This document shows positions 18,309 through 27,196 of a stretch of DNA of 64,000 nucleotides, piece by piece. Source of the DNA: RYN-230 sp963851025. Its GTDB lineage: Bacteria; Actinomycetota; Actinomycetes; Streptosporangiales; Streptosporangiaceae. Position numbers and translations under genes: made by a program. Location: positions 186,001 to 250,000 of the forward strand of contig CAWKOA010000006.1 of the NCBI GenBank assembly GCA_963851025.1, in the 5' to 3' direction. Every line of letters begins with the position of its first letter. Within the stretch, counting starts at the first letter, position 1. Below the pieces are notes generated by a model, which ran no database searches, had not been told where the DNA came from, and saw only the letters and a program-made list of their open reading frames with translations.

Positions 18309-19088
18309 TCAGAGGGTCGTGATCAGGCCGCCGTCGATGGTGAAGTCGGCCCCCGTCACGTTCCCGCTGCGGTCGCTGGCCAGGAACAGCACCAGGTCGG
18401 CCACTTCCGCCGGGCGGGTGAACCGGCCGGTCACCATCTGGCGGGCGGCATCGCGTTCCACGTCCTCGGGCCGGGCGCCGGTCGCCGCGCCGACCGTCGC
18501 CGCGACACCGCCCTTCCCCAGCCACAGGTCGGTGGCGACCGGGCCGGGGCTCACCGTGTTGACCCGGATGCCCTTCGGCCCGACCTCCTTGGACAGCGAC
18601 TTGGAGAAGCTGGCCAGGGCGGCCTTGGCCGCGCTGTAGTCCATGACCCCGGGGTCGGGCAGCCGGGCGTTGACCGAGCAGATATTGACGATGGCGCCCC
18701 GGCCCGCGGCCAGCATCACCGGCAGCGCGGCCCGGGTCATGCGGACCGCCGCCATCAGGTTCAGCGTGATCGAGGCCTCCCAGTCCCCGTCGGTGATGGC
18801 CAGGAACCCGCCGGTACGGGCCGGGGCGCTGCCCACGTTGTTGACCAGGATGTCGATCCGCTCGCCAGCCAGCGCGGTGAGCTGACCCGGCCCGGCCAGA
18901 TCCGCCAGGTCCACGGCGAGCGACTGGACCGGCCCGGTGCGCACCAGTTCGTCCAGTTCGGCGGATGAGCCTCTGGCCCCGGCGATCACCCGCGTCCCGG
19001 CGTCAGCCAGCGCGCGCACGATGGCCAGCCCGATCCCCCGGCTCGCGCCGGTCACGACGGCCGTCTGTCCCTTCAGGCCCAGGTCCAT
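18309..19088 (-). CDS. Short-chain dehydrogenase/reductase (FabG-like)
   Basis: 259 residues, classical SDR: TGASRGIGLAIVRALA (cofactor), NNVGSAP, catalytic Ser in NICSVNARLPD, YSAAKAAL (Tyr-x3-Lys), then VSPGPVATDLW and the C-terminal FTIDGGLITTL. ATG 19088 is preceded by GAGAGGAC. It probably reduces or oxidises a keto/hydroxy group with NAD(P); the substrate is unclear. It is divergent from the quinone oxidoreductase and convergent with the phosphoesterase gene. Confidence 0.9.
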   Translation of the reverse strand: MDLGLKGQTAVVTGASRGIGLAIVRALADAGTRVIAGARGSSAELDELVRTGPVQSLAVDLADLAGPGQLTALAGERIDILVNNVGSAPARTGGFLAITDGDWEASITLNLMAAVRMTRAALPVMLAAGRGAIVNICSVNARLPDPGVMDYSAAKAALASFSKSLSKEVGPKGIRVNTVSPGPVATDLWLGKGGVAATVGAATGARPEDVERDAARQMVTGRFTRPAEVADLVLFLASDRSGNVTGADFTIDGGLITTL

Positions 19089-19228
19089 GAATGCGTCCTC
19101 TCCGAGTCCGTGCACCAACCGTAGACCGGCCCGGCCAGCAGGGCCTCTAGCGCGGCGGCCCGCCGGCCGGCCCGGCGGGCCGCCCGCCGTGGCGGTTTTC
19201 GTTGCGGAAAAAACAGGGCAGGTCCCCG

Positions 19229-20167
19229 ATGGACATGATGATGGCGCTGCGAGCCCACACCCGGGGCGGGCCGGACCAGCTCGTGTACGAGCAGGCACCG
19301 ATCCCGGTGCCGCAGCGCGGCGAGGCGCTGGTGGCCGTGCACGCGGCGGCGATCACCTTCGCCGAGCTGACCTGGGACCTGTCCTGGACCACGCGGGACG
19401 GGAAGGACCGGACGCCGGTCATTCCCTCGCACGAGATGTCCGGGACCGTGACCCGCCTCGGGAGGGGCGCCGCCGGCGTGGCCCCCGGCGACGAGGTGTA
19501 TGGCCTGATCGGGTTCGACCGGGACGGGGCCGCCGCCGAGTACGTGACGGTGCCGGCCGCCGAGCTGGCTGCCCGGCCCCGCTCGGTCCCGCACGAGGCG
19601 GCGGCCACCCTGCCGCTGGCCGCCCTGACCGCCTGGCAGGCGCTGGTGGATTACGCGGCGCTGGAGGCTGGCGAGCGGGTGCTCGTGCACGGCGGCGCGG
19701 GCGGGGTAGGCGTGTACGCGGTACAGCTCGCGGCGGTGCTCGGCGGCCAGGTCACGGCCACCGGGTCGGCCCGGGACGCGGGATTCGTCCGGGGGCTGGG
19801 CGCCGGCGAGTTCCTGAGCACCGAGGCCGGCCGGTTCGAGGACGCGATCAGCGGGGTGGACGTGGTCATCGACACCGTGGGCGGCGCGATGACGGAGCGG
19901 TCCTACCCGGTCATGCGGCCCGGCGGGCGGCTGGTGACGCTGGGCGCCCCGCCCGCCCCGGAGCAGGCCCGCGCGCACCAGGTGCACGCGATGTTCTTCG
20001 TGGTCACGCCGGACCCCGGCGAGCTGGCGCAGCTGGCCAGCCTGGTGGACCAGGGCCGCCTGCGGCCGGTGATCAGCCAGACGTTCCCGCTGAGCGAGGG
20101 CCGGCAGGCCTTCGAGAGCGGCACGCGGCCGCGGCCGCCGGGCAAGACCGTGCTGGCCGTCCGGTGA
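19229..20167 (+). CDS. Zinc-free quinone oxidoreductase (MDR superfamily, NADPH-dependent)
   Basis: 312 residues. The quinone-reductase subgroup of medium-chain dehydrogenases is indicated by VHGGAGGVGVYAVQLAAVLGG (NADP site), absence of zinc-ligand cysteines, and the fold order N-terminal GroES-like domain (about 10-120) then Rossmann domain. An in-frame ATG at 19202 would add nine residues, but ATG 19229 has an AGGGCAGG element and begins MDMMMALRAH, matching family N-termini. The stop overlaps the exporter start by four bases (GTGA). It may protect against electrophiles or quinones exported by that pump. Confidence 0.88.
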   Translation: MDMMMALRAHTRGGPDQLVYEQAPIPVPQRGEALVAVHAAAITFAELTWDLSWTTRDGKDRTPVIPSHEMSGTVTRLGRGAAGVAPGDEVYGLIGFDRDGAAAEYVTVPAAELAARPRSVPHEAAATLPLAALTAWQALVDYAALEAGERVLVHGGAGGVGVYAVQLAAVLGGQVTATGSARDAGFVRGLGAGEFLSTEAGRFEDAISGVDVVIDTVGGAMTERSYPVMRPGGRLVTLGAPPAPEQARAHQVHAMFFVVTPDPGELAQLASLVDQGRLRPVISQTFPLSEGRQAFESGTRPRPPGKTVLAVR

Positions 20168-21693
20168 GCACGGGCGCGGCGGCGCCGGGCACCACGGACG
20201 GGCTGGTCCTGGCCAGCGCCCGGGGCCGCTGGGTGCTGCTCGCCACGGTGCTGGGGTCGGCGATCGCGTCGATCGACGCCACCGTGGTCGGCATCGCGCT
20301 GCCCGCCATCGGCCGGGACTTCCATGTGGGGCTGGCCGCGCTGCAGTGGGTGGTGACGGCCTACACCATGACCCTGGCCGGGCTGCTGCTCCTGGCCGGG
20401 TCGCTGGGCGACAAGTACGGCCGCAAGAAGGTCTTCCTGATCGGGGTGATCTGGTTCGCGGTGGCGTCCCTGCTGTGCGCGGTCGCGCCGGACGTGAACG
20501 TCCTGATCCTGGCCCGGGCCCTGCAGGGCGTGGGCGCGGCGCTGCTGACCCCGGGCAGCCTGGCCATCCTGGAGGCGGTGTTCCGGCCCGACGACCGGGG
20601 CCCGGCCATCGGCGCGTGGTCGGGGTTCAGCGGGGTGGGCACCGCGATCGGCCCGTTCATCGGCGGCTACCTGGTGCAGGCGGCGTCCTGGCGGCTGATC
20701 TTCGTGATCAACCTCCCGCTGGCCGCCCTGGTGGTCGCGGTGACCCTGCGGCACGTGCCGGAGTCCCGTGACCCGCAGGCCACCGGGCGGATCGACGTGC
20801 TGGGCGGCACGCTGGTCACCCTGGGCCTGATCGCGCTGACCTACGGGCTGATCGAGGGCCCGGGCGGTCACTGGTTCAACCCGGCGGTGCTGTCCGCGCT
20901 GATCGCCGGGGTGGTGCTGCTCGGCGCGTTCGCAGTCCAGGAACTCCGCAGCAAGGACCCGATGCTGCCGCTCAGCCTGTTCGCCTCGACCCAGTTCACC
21001 GCCACCAACGTGATCACGTTCGTGGTCTACGGCGGCATCGGCGGGGCGCTGTTCCTGCTGCCCATCCAGCTGCAGCAGGTCTCCGGGTACACCGCGCTGG
21101 AGGCGGGCATCTCGCTGCTCCCGGTCACCGTGATCACCTTGCTGCTGTCGCGGCGCTCCGGCGCGCTGGCGGCGCGGATCGGCCCCCGGCTGCAGCTGAC
21201 CGTGGGACCGGTGCTGGTCGGCATCGGCCTGGCCCTGTTCACCCGGATCACCGCATCCGGCGACTACGTCACCGAGGTGCTGCCCGCCGTGCTGGTGTTC
21301 GGCTTCGGCCTGGCCGTGACCGTGGCCCCGCTCACGTCCACCGTGCTGGGCGCGGTGCCCGCGGAGCACGCGGGCATCGCGTCGGCGGTCAACAACGACG
21401 TGGCCCGGGCGGCTGCGCTCATCGCCGTGGCCCTGCTGCCCGCCGCGGGCGGCATCACCGGCGACGCCTACCTGCACAAGGACGTGTTCTCGGCCGGGTT
21501 CCACACCGCGTCGCTCATCTCGGCCGCGCTGTGCGTGGCGGGCGGCGTGCTGGCCGTCTTCACCATCCGCAACCCGGCCCGGGCCGCCGGGGCGGGCCGG
21601 CGGGCGGTCCCGCCGATCCACTGCGCGCTCGACGCTCCCCCGGCCGCGGTCAGCAGTGCGGCGGCCAGTTCGCGAACACCACGGCTTTCATGA
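20164..21693 (+). CDS. MFS drug exporter, DHA2 (EmrB/QacA) family
   Basis: 509 residues with about 14 membrane segments. Family motifs are present: DATVVGIALPAIGRDF (motif D1), LAGSLGDKYGRKKVF (motif A), RALQGVGAALLTPGSLAIL (motif B) and SGFSGVGTAIGPFIGGYLV (motif C of proton antiporters). It would export hydrophobic drugs or metabolites using the proton gradient. GTG 20164 overlaps the quinone oxidoreductase stop, implying co-expression. The 3' end overlaps the convergent SDR gene by a few bases. Confidence 0.93.
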   Translation: MSTGAAAPGTTDGLVLASARGRWVLLATVLGSAIASIDATVVGIALPAIGRDFHVGLAALQWVVTAYTMTLAGLLLLAGSLGDKYGRKKVFLIGVIWFAVASLLCAVAPDVNVLILARALQGVGAALLTPGSLAILEAVFRPDDRGPAIGAWSGFSGVGTAIGPFIGGYLVQAASWRLIFVINLPLAALVVAVTLRHVPESRDPQATGRIDVLGGTLVTLGLIALTYGLIEGPGGHWFNPAVLSALIAGVVLLGAFAVQELRSKDPMLPLSLFASTQFTATNVITFVVYGGIGGALFLLPIQLQQVSGYTALEAGISLLPVTVITLLLSRRSGALAARIGPRLQLTVGPVLVGIGLALFTRITASGDYVTEVLPAVLVFGFGLAVTVAPLTSTVLGAVPAEHAGIASAVNNDVARAAALIAVALLPAAGGITGDAYLHKDVFSAGFHTASLISAALCVAGGVLAVFTIRNPARAAGAGRRAVPPIHCALDAPPAAVSSAAASSRTPRLS

Positions 21694-22473
21694 GGAGGAC
21701 TCCTTGGGCAGCTCGACCCCGGACAGCTCGGCGCACGCCGCGAGCAGCTGATCCTGCACGGACGTGCTGGACGCGGCCGGGTGGGACGGGCGGGGGCGCT
21801 GGTGGTAGAAGTACTGGCCGGTGACGGTGGCCGCGGGGTCGTCGCTGACCGCCAGCCAGGCCTGGGTCACCGGGGCCTGGGACATGTCGTCCGGCGCGGC
21901 CGGGCCGCCCATCCTGGTCGCGACCCACCCCGGTTCGAGGGCGTTGCTGAGCACGCCAGGCCACAGGCGGGCCACCGCGAACGCCAGCACCACGTCGAAC
22001 AGCTTGGAATCCGAGTAAGCCTGCGAGCCGTTCCAGTGCCGCCCGACCCACTGCAGATCGGCCAGGTCGGAGTTGCCGCCCCGGTGCATGCCGGAACTGA
22101 GGTAGACGAGCCGGCCGGGGCGGGCCATCACGGCCGTGAGCAGGTAGGGCGCCAGGACGTTGACGGCGAACACGTGGCTGAGTCCATCGGGGGTCTGGAT
22201 CCGGCGCGGCTCCCGGTAGCCCACGCCCGCGTTGTGGATCACCGCGTCGTACCGGCCCAGTTCATTGGCCTGCCCGGCCACCTGCCGCATGCCCGTGATG
22301 CTGGCCAGGTCACCGACGACCACGTGCGCCGCGGCGGGCAGCGCGGCGCGGGCATCGCCGGCCCTCGTGTCGTTGCGGGCGTGCAGGGTGACCTCGTGCC
22401 CGTCGCGGGCGAGCAGTTCGCCGGCCATCAGGCCAAGGCCGTCGGACGAGCCGGTGATCAGTACCCGGGCCAT
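21688..22473 (-). CDS. Short-chain dehydrogenase/reductase
   Basis: 261 residues beginning MARVLITGSSDGLGLMAGELLA, an SDR cofactor site with an SDGLGL loop. HNAGVGY, YLSSGMHRGG (catalytic Ser), and YSDSKLFDVV (Tyr-x3-Lys) complete the active site. The long GLGL-type sequence resembles retinol-dehydrogenase/light-dependent-reductase-like SDRs, which often act on hydrophobic substrates. It is divergent from the ABC exporter, 84 bases apart. Substrate unknown. Confidence 0.87.
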   Translation of the reverse strand: MARVLITGSSDGLGLMAGELLARDGHEVTLHARNDTRAGDARAALPAAAHVVVGDLASITGMRQVAGQANELGRYDAVIHNAGVGYREPRRIQTPDGLSHVFAVNVLAPYLLTAVMARPGRLVYLSSGMHRGGNSDLADLQWVGRHWNGSQAYSDSKLFDVVLAFAVARLWPGVLSNALEPGWVATRMGGPAAPDDMSQAPVTQAWLAVSDDPAATVTGQYFYHQRPRPSHPAASSTSVQDQLLAACAELSGVELPKESSS

Positions 22474-22542
22474 GCGCGGTTCCTCTCCAGGGGGTCTGTC
22501 GCGGGCGGTCGTGCCTCTCCAGGTTGCCCTATGCCCGCTCGC

Positions 22543-22548
22543 TACGAT
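22543..22548 (+). promoter_or_regulatory. -10 box just upstream of ABC exporter operon
   Basis: TACGAT ends 9 bases before the ATG at 22558, so the 5' leader would be only about 3 bases. There is no Shine-Dalgarno sequence. Confidence 0.4.
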
Positions 22549-22557
22549 GAACAGGCC

Positions 22558-23556
22558 ATGAGCAGCGCACCCGCAGCAGCGAGCAGCACCGGGCGGACGG
22601 ACGGCGGAACCGCCGCGGTCATCCGCACCGAGGAACTGACCAAGGTCTACCCGGGCACGGACTTCGCCGCGGTGGACGGGCTCAACCTGAGCGTCGAGGC
22701 CGGGGAGATCTTCGGCCTGCTGGGGCCGAACGGGGCCGGGAAGACCACCACCGCGGGCATCCTCACCACCCGGGTGGTGCCGACTTCCGGGCGGGCCTTC
22801 CTGGCCGGGGTGGACGTCGCGGCGCACCCGGCGCTGGCCAAGCAGCTGAGCGGGATCGTGTCCCAGCAGAACACGCTGGACCGGCAGCTCACCGTGTGGG
22901 AGAACCTGTACTTCCACGGGCGGCTGTTCGGCATGGGGGCCAAGGCGTCCCGGCGGACCGCCGACGAGCTGCTCGGGCAGTTCCAGCTGTCCAGGTGGGC
23001 CGGGGCCTCGGTGTACGCCCTGTCCGGCGGCATGGCCCAGCGGCTGATGGTGGCCCGGGCCATCTTCCACCGCCCTTCGGTGCTGTTCCTGGACGAGCCC
23101 ACCGCGGGCCTGGACCCGCAGAGCCGTCTCGCGCTGTGGGACCTGCTCCGCGAGCTGCACGGCGAGGGCCAGACGATCCTGCTCACCACGCACTACATGG
23201 AGGAAGCGGACCAGCTCTGCGACCGGGTCGCGATCATGGACCACGGCAAGATCCTGGCCCTGGACACCCCGGCCGCGCTCAAGCAGAGCGTCGGCGCCGA
23301 CACGGTCGTGACGGTGAAGACGGCGGGTGACACCGCCCGGCTGGCCGAGCTGCTCAGCCAGGACGTGGACGGGGTGACGCGGACCCGCCCGGTGGACGGT
23401 GGCGTCGAGCTGCACATGCAGGGCAGTGACCGGCTGGTGCCGCGGATCGTGCTGGCCGCCGAGCGCGGCGGGTTCGACCTGGTGGACCTGTCGATCGCCG
23501 AGCCGAGCCTGGAGACCGTGTTCATCAACCTGACCGGCAAGGAGCTGCGGGACTGA
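22558..23556 (+). CDS. ABC transporter ATP-binding protein (DrrA/daunorubicin-resistance type)
   Basis: 332 residues. Walker A GPNGAGKTTT, Q-loop in VSQQNTLD, ABC signature YALSGGMAQRL, Walker B VLFLDEPTAGLDP and the switch histidine in LLTTHYMEEAD are all intact. The C-terminal ~90 residues form the DUF4162-like extension of DrrA exporters (EPSLETVFINLTGKEL). It energises the ABC-2 permease whose ATG overlaps its stop (TGATG). It is probably an exporter of a lipophilic compound; substrate unknown. Confidence 0.93.
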   Translation: MSSAPAAASSTGRTDGGTAAVIRTEELTKVYPGTDFAAVDGLNLSVEAGEIFGLLGPNGAGKTTTAGILTTRVVPTSGRAFLAGVDVAAHPALAKQLSGIVSQQNTLDRQLTVWENLYFHGRLFGMGAKASRRTADELLGQFQLSRWAGASVYALSGGMAQRLMVARAIFHRPSVLFLDEPTAGLDPQSRLALWDLLRELHGEGQTILLTTHYMEEADQLCDRVAIMDHGKILALDTPAALKQSVGADTVVTVKTAGDTARLAELLSQDVDGVTRTRPVDGGVELHMQGSDRLVPRIVLAAERGGFDLVDLSIAEPSLETVFINLTGKELRD

Positions 23557-24455
23557 TGACCACCTCGCTGACCCCGCAGGCGCCGACCCCCGAGGCACGG
23601 GCGCAGCGGATCGGCGGCGGGCCGACCCGGTCGGTGGCCGCCGCCAGCTGGACCGCGCTGGGCGCTCTCATGCTGCGTGACCTGGTCGTGCTGCGCAAGC
23701 ATCTCTGGGAGTTCGTGCTGCGCACCGTGATCCAGCCGTTCCTGCTGTGCTTCGTGTTCCTGTTCGTGTTTCCCAAGATCGGCCAGGGCATCGGCGGCGG
23801 GGGCGGCACGGCCGCCGAGTCCGCGTTCGCGACCATCCTGGTGCCTGGCGTGGTCGGCATCTCGGTCATGTTCCAGGGGGTGCAGTCCATCGCCCTGAAC
23901 ATGGCCCAGGAGTTCGGCTTCACCCGGGAGATCGAGGACCGGGTCCAGGCGCCCTGCCCGATCTGGCTGGTCGCGATGGCCAAGGTGCTGTCGGGCGCGG
24001 CCCAGGGGGTGATCTCGGCCATCATCGTGCTGCCCATGGCCTCGGTGGTGCACGCGCCCGGGGTGCACGCTCACCTCTCGCTGCACTGGTGGATCATCCT
24101 CACGTTCGTGCCGCTGGCCGCGGTGGCCATGGCCGGGCTGGGACTGCTGCTGGGCACCAGCTTCGAGCCGCGCAACATCGGGCTGATGTTCGGCTTCATC
24201 ATCCTGCCGATCACGTTCCTGGGCGGCACGTACTACTCGTGGACCAGGCTGGCCCCGGTCGCGGTGGGCGGCTGGCACTGGCTGCAGACCATCGTGCTGA
24301 TCAACCCGCTGATCTACGTGAACGAGGGGATGCGGGCCGCGTTCACCGAGGCCCCGCACATGCACCTGTACGTGATCTACCCAGTGGTGACCGGGTTCGC
24401 GGTGGTGTTCCTGGCCCTGGGGCTGCGGAACTTCCGGCGGCGCGTGCTCTCCTGA
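23556..24455 (+). CDS. ABC-2 type transporter permease
   Basis: 299 residues with about six hydrophobic segments and the conserved C-terminal ABC-2 region (FIILPITFLGGTYYSWTRLAP). It forms the membrane part of the exporter with the ATPase just upstream (1-base overlap). The N-terminus (about 40 residues) is a cytoplasmic low-complexity segment. Confidence 0.9.
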   Translation: MTTSLTPQAPTPEARAQRIGGGPTRSVAAASWTALGALMLRDLVVLRKHLWEFVLRTVIQPFLLCFVFLFVFPKIGQGIGGGGGTAAESAFATILVPGVVGISVMFQGVQSIALNMAQEFGFTREIEDRVQAPCPIWLVAMAKVLSGAAQGVISAIIVLPMASVVHAPGVHAHLSLHWWIILTFVPLAAVAMAGLGLLLGTSFEPRNIGLMFGFIILPITFLGGTYYSWTRLAPVAVGGWHWLQTIVLINPLIYVNEGMRAAFTEAPHMHLYVIYPVVTGFAVVFLALGLRNFRRRVLS

Positions 24456-24491
24456 TGGCAGCGCGTGCTCTCCTGACAGGGGAATAGCAGG

Positions 24492-24899
24492 GTGCTGCCG
24501 GTCAGCTGGGATACCGTCCGGCTGTTCCTGCACGTCCTCGCGGCCACGGTCTGGGTGGGCGGCCAGCTCACCCTGGCGGCCGTGGTTCCGGTCCTGCGCC
24601 GGTTCGGCGCTGAGGTGCCGCGGGCGGCCGCCCGGCGCTTCAACCAGGTCGCCTGGGCTGCGTTCGCGGTCCTGATCGTCACCGGGGTGTGGAACGTCAT
24701 CGCCGTGGGGCCCGGCGAGAGCCACAGTCCCGGCTACCGGGGCACGCTGATCGCCAAGCTGGTGGCCGTGGGCATCTCCGGTGCCGCCGCGGCGTTGCAT
24801 GCCCGCGCGCGCAGCACCGCCGGCCTCGCCGTGTTCGGCGCGCTGGCCGGCGTCAGCGCGCTGGCCGCCTTGTTTCTCGGCGTCCTGCTGGCCGGCTGA
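24492..24899 (+). CDS. Small CopD-like membrane protein
   Basis: 135 residues with four predicted membrane helices. RLFLHVLAATVWVGGQLTLAAVVP and the following RFNQVAWAAFAVLIVTGVWN resemble the CopD/YcnJ membrane domain, with a conserved His in the first helix. It starts at GTG 24492, 36 bases after the ABC permease, so it may share that transcript. CopD proteins are linked to copper uptake, but short stand-alone members are uncharacterised, so no role is claimed. Confidence 0.7.
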   Translation: MLPVSWDTVRLFLHVLAATVWVGGQLTLAAVVPVLRRFGAEVPRAAARRFNQVAWAAFAVLIVTGVWNVIAVGPGESHSPGYRGTLIAKLVAVGISGAAAALHARARSTAGLAVFGALAGVSALAALFLGVLLAG

Positions 24900-24949
24900 C
24901 CCTGGCTGGCCGCGACCGGCTGCCCTTCCGCCCGCCTTTGGACTAACCC

Positions 24950-24978
24950 TTGACGGGGCGTTTCGCCGCCATTAAGTT
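24950..24978 (+). promoter_or_regulatory. Sigma-70-type promoter for the secreted glucanase region
   Basis: TTGACG (24950-24955), a 17-base spacer and TAAGTT (24973-24978) lie in an AT-rich patch (24940-25010) rare for this genome. Transcription would start about 320 bases before the glucanase ATG. The long leader (about 24985-25304) contains short open frames, e.g. from 25044, but none that I can support as a gene. Confidence 0.55.
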
Positions 24979-25304
24979 ACGGTCAAAATTAAGTCTTAAA
25001 TCAAGTCCCGCACTTCTCCTGTTCCCCCCGCCCGGGAGATGCCATGCGCTCTGCTGCCCGTCCCCGCCATCCCCGCCGGGTGTTACGCCGGGCCGCCGGC
25101 CGCTGCCCCGCTGGCCGGCCGGGTCACGATCACCAGCCCGGGTGGCATGGACAGACCCTGGGCACCAGCACCGTCACAGTCACCGGGACATCAGCCTCGG
25201 CTGCTTTCGCGTCCACCACGGTCGTCTGGACCATCTCGCCGCGCCCGGGCTCGTAGCACCGGGTTTCCGCTCCCGCAAAGGCCCGCTTCCCCGAAAGGAC
25301 AGGC

Positions 25305-27113
25305 ATGAAGCTCCTCCTGCATACCGAGACGTGGCGGCGCTCCCGCTCCCGCGTCCTGGTCACCCTGGCCGCGGCGCTCGCCCTCACGGCGGGGCTGCTG
25401 GCCGGCACGGCGCACAGCGCCGAGGCCGCCACCCTGCTGTCGCAGGGCAAGACCGCGACCGCGTCGTCGGTGGAGAACGCGTCGTTCCCTGCGTCGGCGG
25501 CGGTGGACGGCAACACCGGCACCCGCTGGTCCAGCGCGTTCAGCGACCCGCAGTGGCTGGAGGTCGATCTCGGCGCGTCCGCCTCCATCAGCCAGGTGGT
25601 GCTGCAGTGGGAGACGGCCTACGCGACCGCGTTCCAGATCCAGACCTCGCCCGACGGCACCAACTGGACCACGATCTACTCCACCACCACCGGGACGGGC
25701 GGCACCCAGACCCTCAACGTCACCGGGACCGGCCGGTACGTCCGGATGTACGGCACGGCGCGGGCCACCCAGTACGGCTACTCACTGTGGGAGTTCCAGG
25801 TCTACGGCACCGCGGGCAGCGGCTCGTCGTGCAGCACCACGGACGCCGCGCTGAACCAGCCCGCCACAGCCTCGTCGCTGGAGAACGCCTCGTTCCCGGC
25901 CTCGGCGGCGGTGGACGGCAACACCAGCACCCGCTGGTCGAGCGCCTTCTCCGACCCGCAGTGGCTCCAGGTCGACCTGGGCTCCAGCCAGACCATCTGC
26001 GAGGTGACGCTGGACTGGGAAGCGGCCTATGCGACCGCGTTCCAGATCCAGGTCTCCCCCGACGGCACGAACTGGACCACGATCTACTCCACCACCACCG
26101 GCACGGGCGGCACCCAGACCCTGTCGGTCTCCGGGACCGGGCGGTACGTCCGGATGTACGGCACCGCCCGGGCCACCCCGTACGGCTACTCGCTGTGGGA
26201 GTTCGGCGTGTACACGACCGGCAGCGGAGTCGGGCCTACGCCCACGCCCACGCCGACCTCCACGGGCTCGGGTGGCTCGGGCGCGCCGCCCGCCTCGTTC
26301 TGGGGCAACACCAGTGCCATCCCGGCGGCGACCCACGTCCTTGAGCTCTCGATCGTGAACCAGACCAACGGCCAGTACCCGGACAGCCAGGTGTACTGGA
26401 GCTTCAACGGCCAGGAGGAGTCGATCGCGCAGCAGCCGTACGTGGACATGCCGGCCAACTCCGCGGGCCGGATGTACTTCTACCTCGGCTCCCCGAACAG
26501 CCAGTACTACGACTTCATCGAGTTCACGGTGGGCGCCTCGTCGATCAACGTGGACACCACCCGGGTCGACCGGTTCGGCCTCAAGCTGGCCCTGCTGCTG
26601 CACGGGCACGACGGGTCGAACCAGGAGGTCGGCGAGAACTACGCCACCTTCACCGAATCCCGGGCGGCCACGTTCGCGCGATTCCAGAACTCGGTGCCGA
26701 CCCAGTTCAAGGAGCTGGCCACGGACCAGGCCCCGTACGGCATCCCGTCGCCGGGCAACGACCCGGCGTTCCAGCCGGGCGGCGCGTACGCGAACTACTT
26801 CACCAGTTACGCGGCCGCCGAGGGAGACAGCAGCGACACCACCGCGCAGATCTTCGGCTGCGGCGGGACACTGTCGGCCAACCCGCCGCTGTGCGCCGGC
26901 CTGAACCGGCACGTGGCACAGCTGCCCGCGGCGCAGCAGTCGAACCCGGCCAACTTCTACCAGGCCGCCCCGGCGAACTACTACGCGCAGTTCTGGCACC
27001 AGAACGCGATCAACGGGCTGCAGTACGGCTTCCCCTACGACGACGACGCCGGGCAGTCCTCCGATATCTCGATCACCAACCCGCAGTACCTGGTGGTGGC
27101 CGTGGGCTGGTAG
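25305..27113 (+). CDS. Secreted glucanase: two F5/8-type C (CBM32) domains plus GH64 beta-1,3-glucanase domain
   Basis: 602 residues. A signal peptide (about 1-42, VTLAAALALTAGLLAGTAHSAEA) is followed by two nearly identical discoidin-like domains (about 47-165 and 182-300; each with a SFPASAAVDGN core), a PTPTPTPTST linker (about 305-325) and a GH64-like domain (about 328-602) with VDRFGLKLAL and YGFPYDDDAGQSSD near the end. GH64 enzymes cut beta-1,3-glucan of fungal walls or laminarin. The duplicated CBM32 units share long runs of DNA identity, indicating recent internal duplication. Likely a fungal-wall or plant/algal polysaccharide degrader. Confidence 0.88.
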   Translation: MKLLLHTETWRRSRSRVLVTLAAALALTAGLLAGTAHSAEAATLLSQGKTATASSVENASFPASAAVDGNTGTRWSSAFSDPQWLEVDLGASASISQVVLQWETAYATAFQIQTSPDGTNWTTIYSTTTGTGGTQTLNVTGTGRYVRMYGTARATQYGYSLWEFQVYGTAGSGSSCSTTDAALNQPATASSLENASFPASAAVDGNTSTRWSSAFSDPQWLQVDLGSSQTICEVTLDWEAAYATAFQIQVSPDGTNWTTIYSTTTGTGGTQTLSVSGTGRYVRMYGTARATPYGYSLWEFGVYTTGSGVGPTPTPTPTSTGSGGSGAPPASFWGNTSAIPAATHVLELSIVNQTNGQYPDSQVYWSFNGQEESIAQQPYVDMPANSAGRMYFYLGSPNSQYYDFIEFTVGASSINVDTTRVDRFGLKLALLLHGHDGSNQEVGENYATFTESRAATFARFQNSVPTQFKELATDQAPYGIPSPGNDPAFQPGGAYANYFTSYAAAEGDSSDTTAQIFGCGGTLSANPPLCAGLNRHVAQLPAAQQSNPANFYQAAPANYYAQFWHQNAINGLQYGFPYDDDAGQSSDISITNPQYLVVAVGW

Positions 27114-27132
27114 CCGCCTGCGCCCATGATCG

Positions 27133-27173
27133 GGACGGCGGCCGTGGCGGGTGAGCGACCGCGGCCGCCGTCC
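27133..27173. terminator. Hairpin between convergent glucanase and microcompartment operon
   Basis: GGACGGCGGCCG (27133-27144) is perfectly mirrored at 27162-27173 with a 17-base loop. It lies between two convergent stops (27113 and 27197), the right place for a bidirectional terminator of the U-tract-less kind common in actinomycetes. Confidence 0.65.
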
Positions 27174-27196
27174 ACCAGGACACGAGAAGAACCGGG

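Noticed and set aside
25044..25256. Small open frame in the leader of the glucanase gene
   Set aside because: No recognisable product; only its C-terminal STVTVTGTSASAAF part looks protein-like and it would need a frameshift to join a signal peptide.
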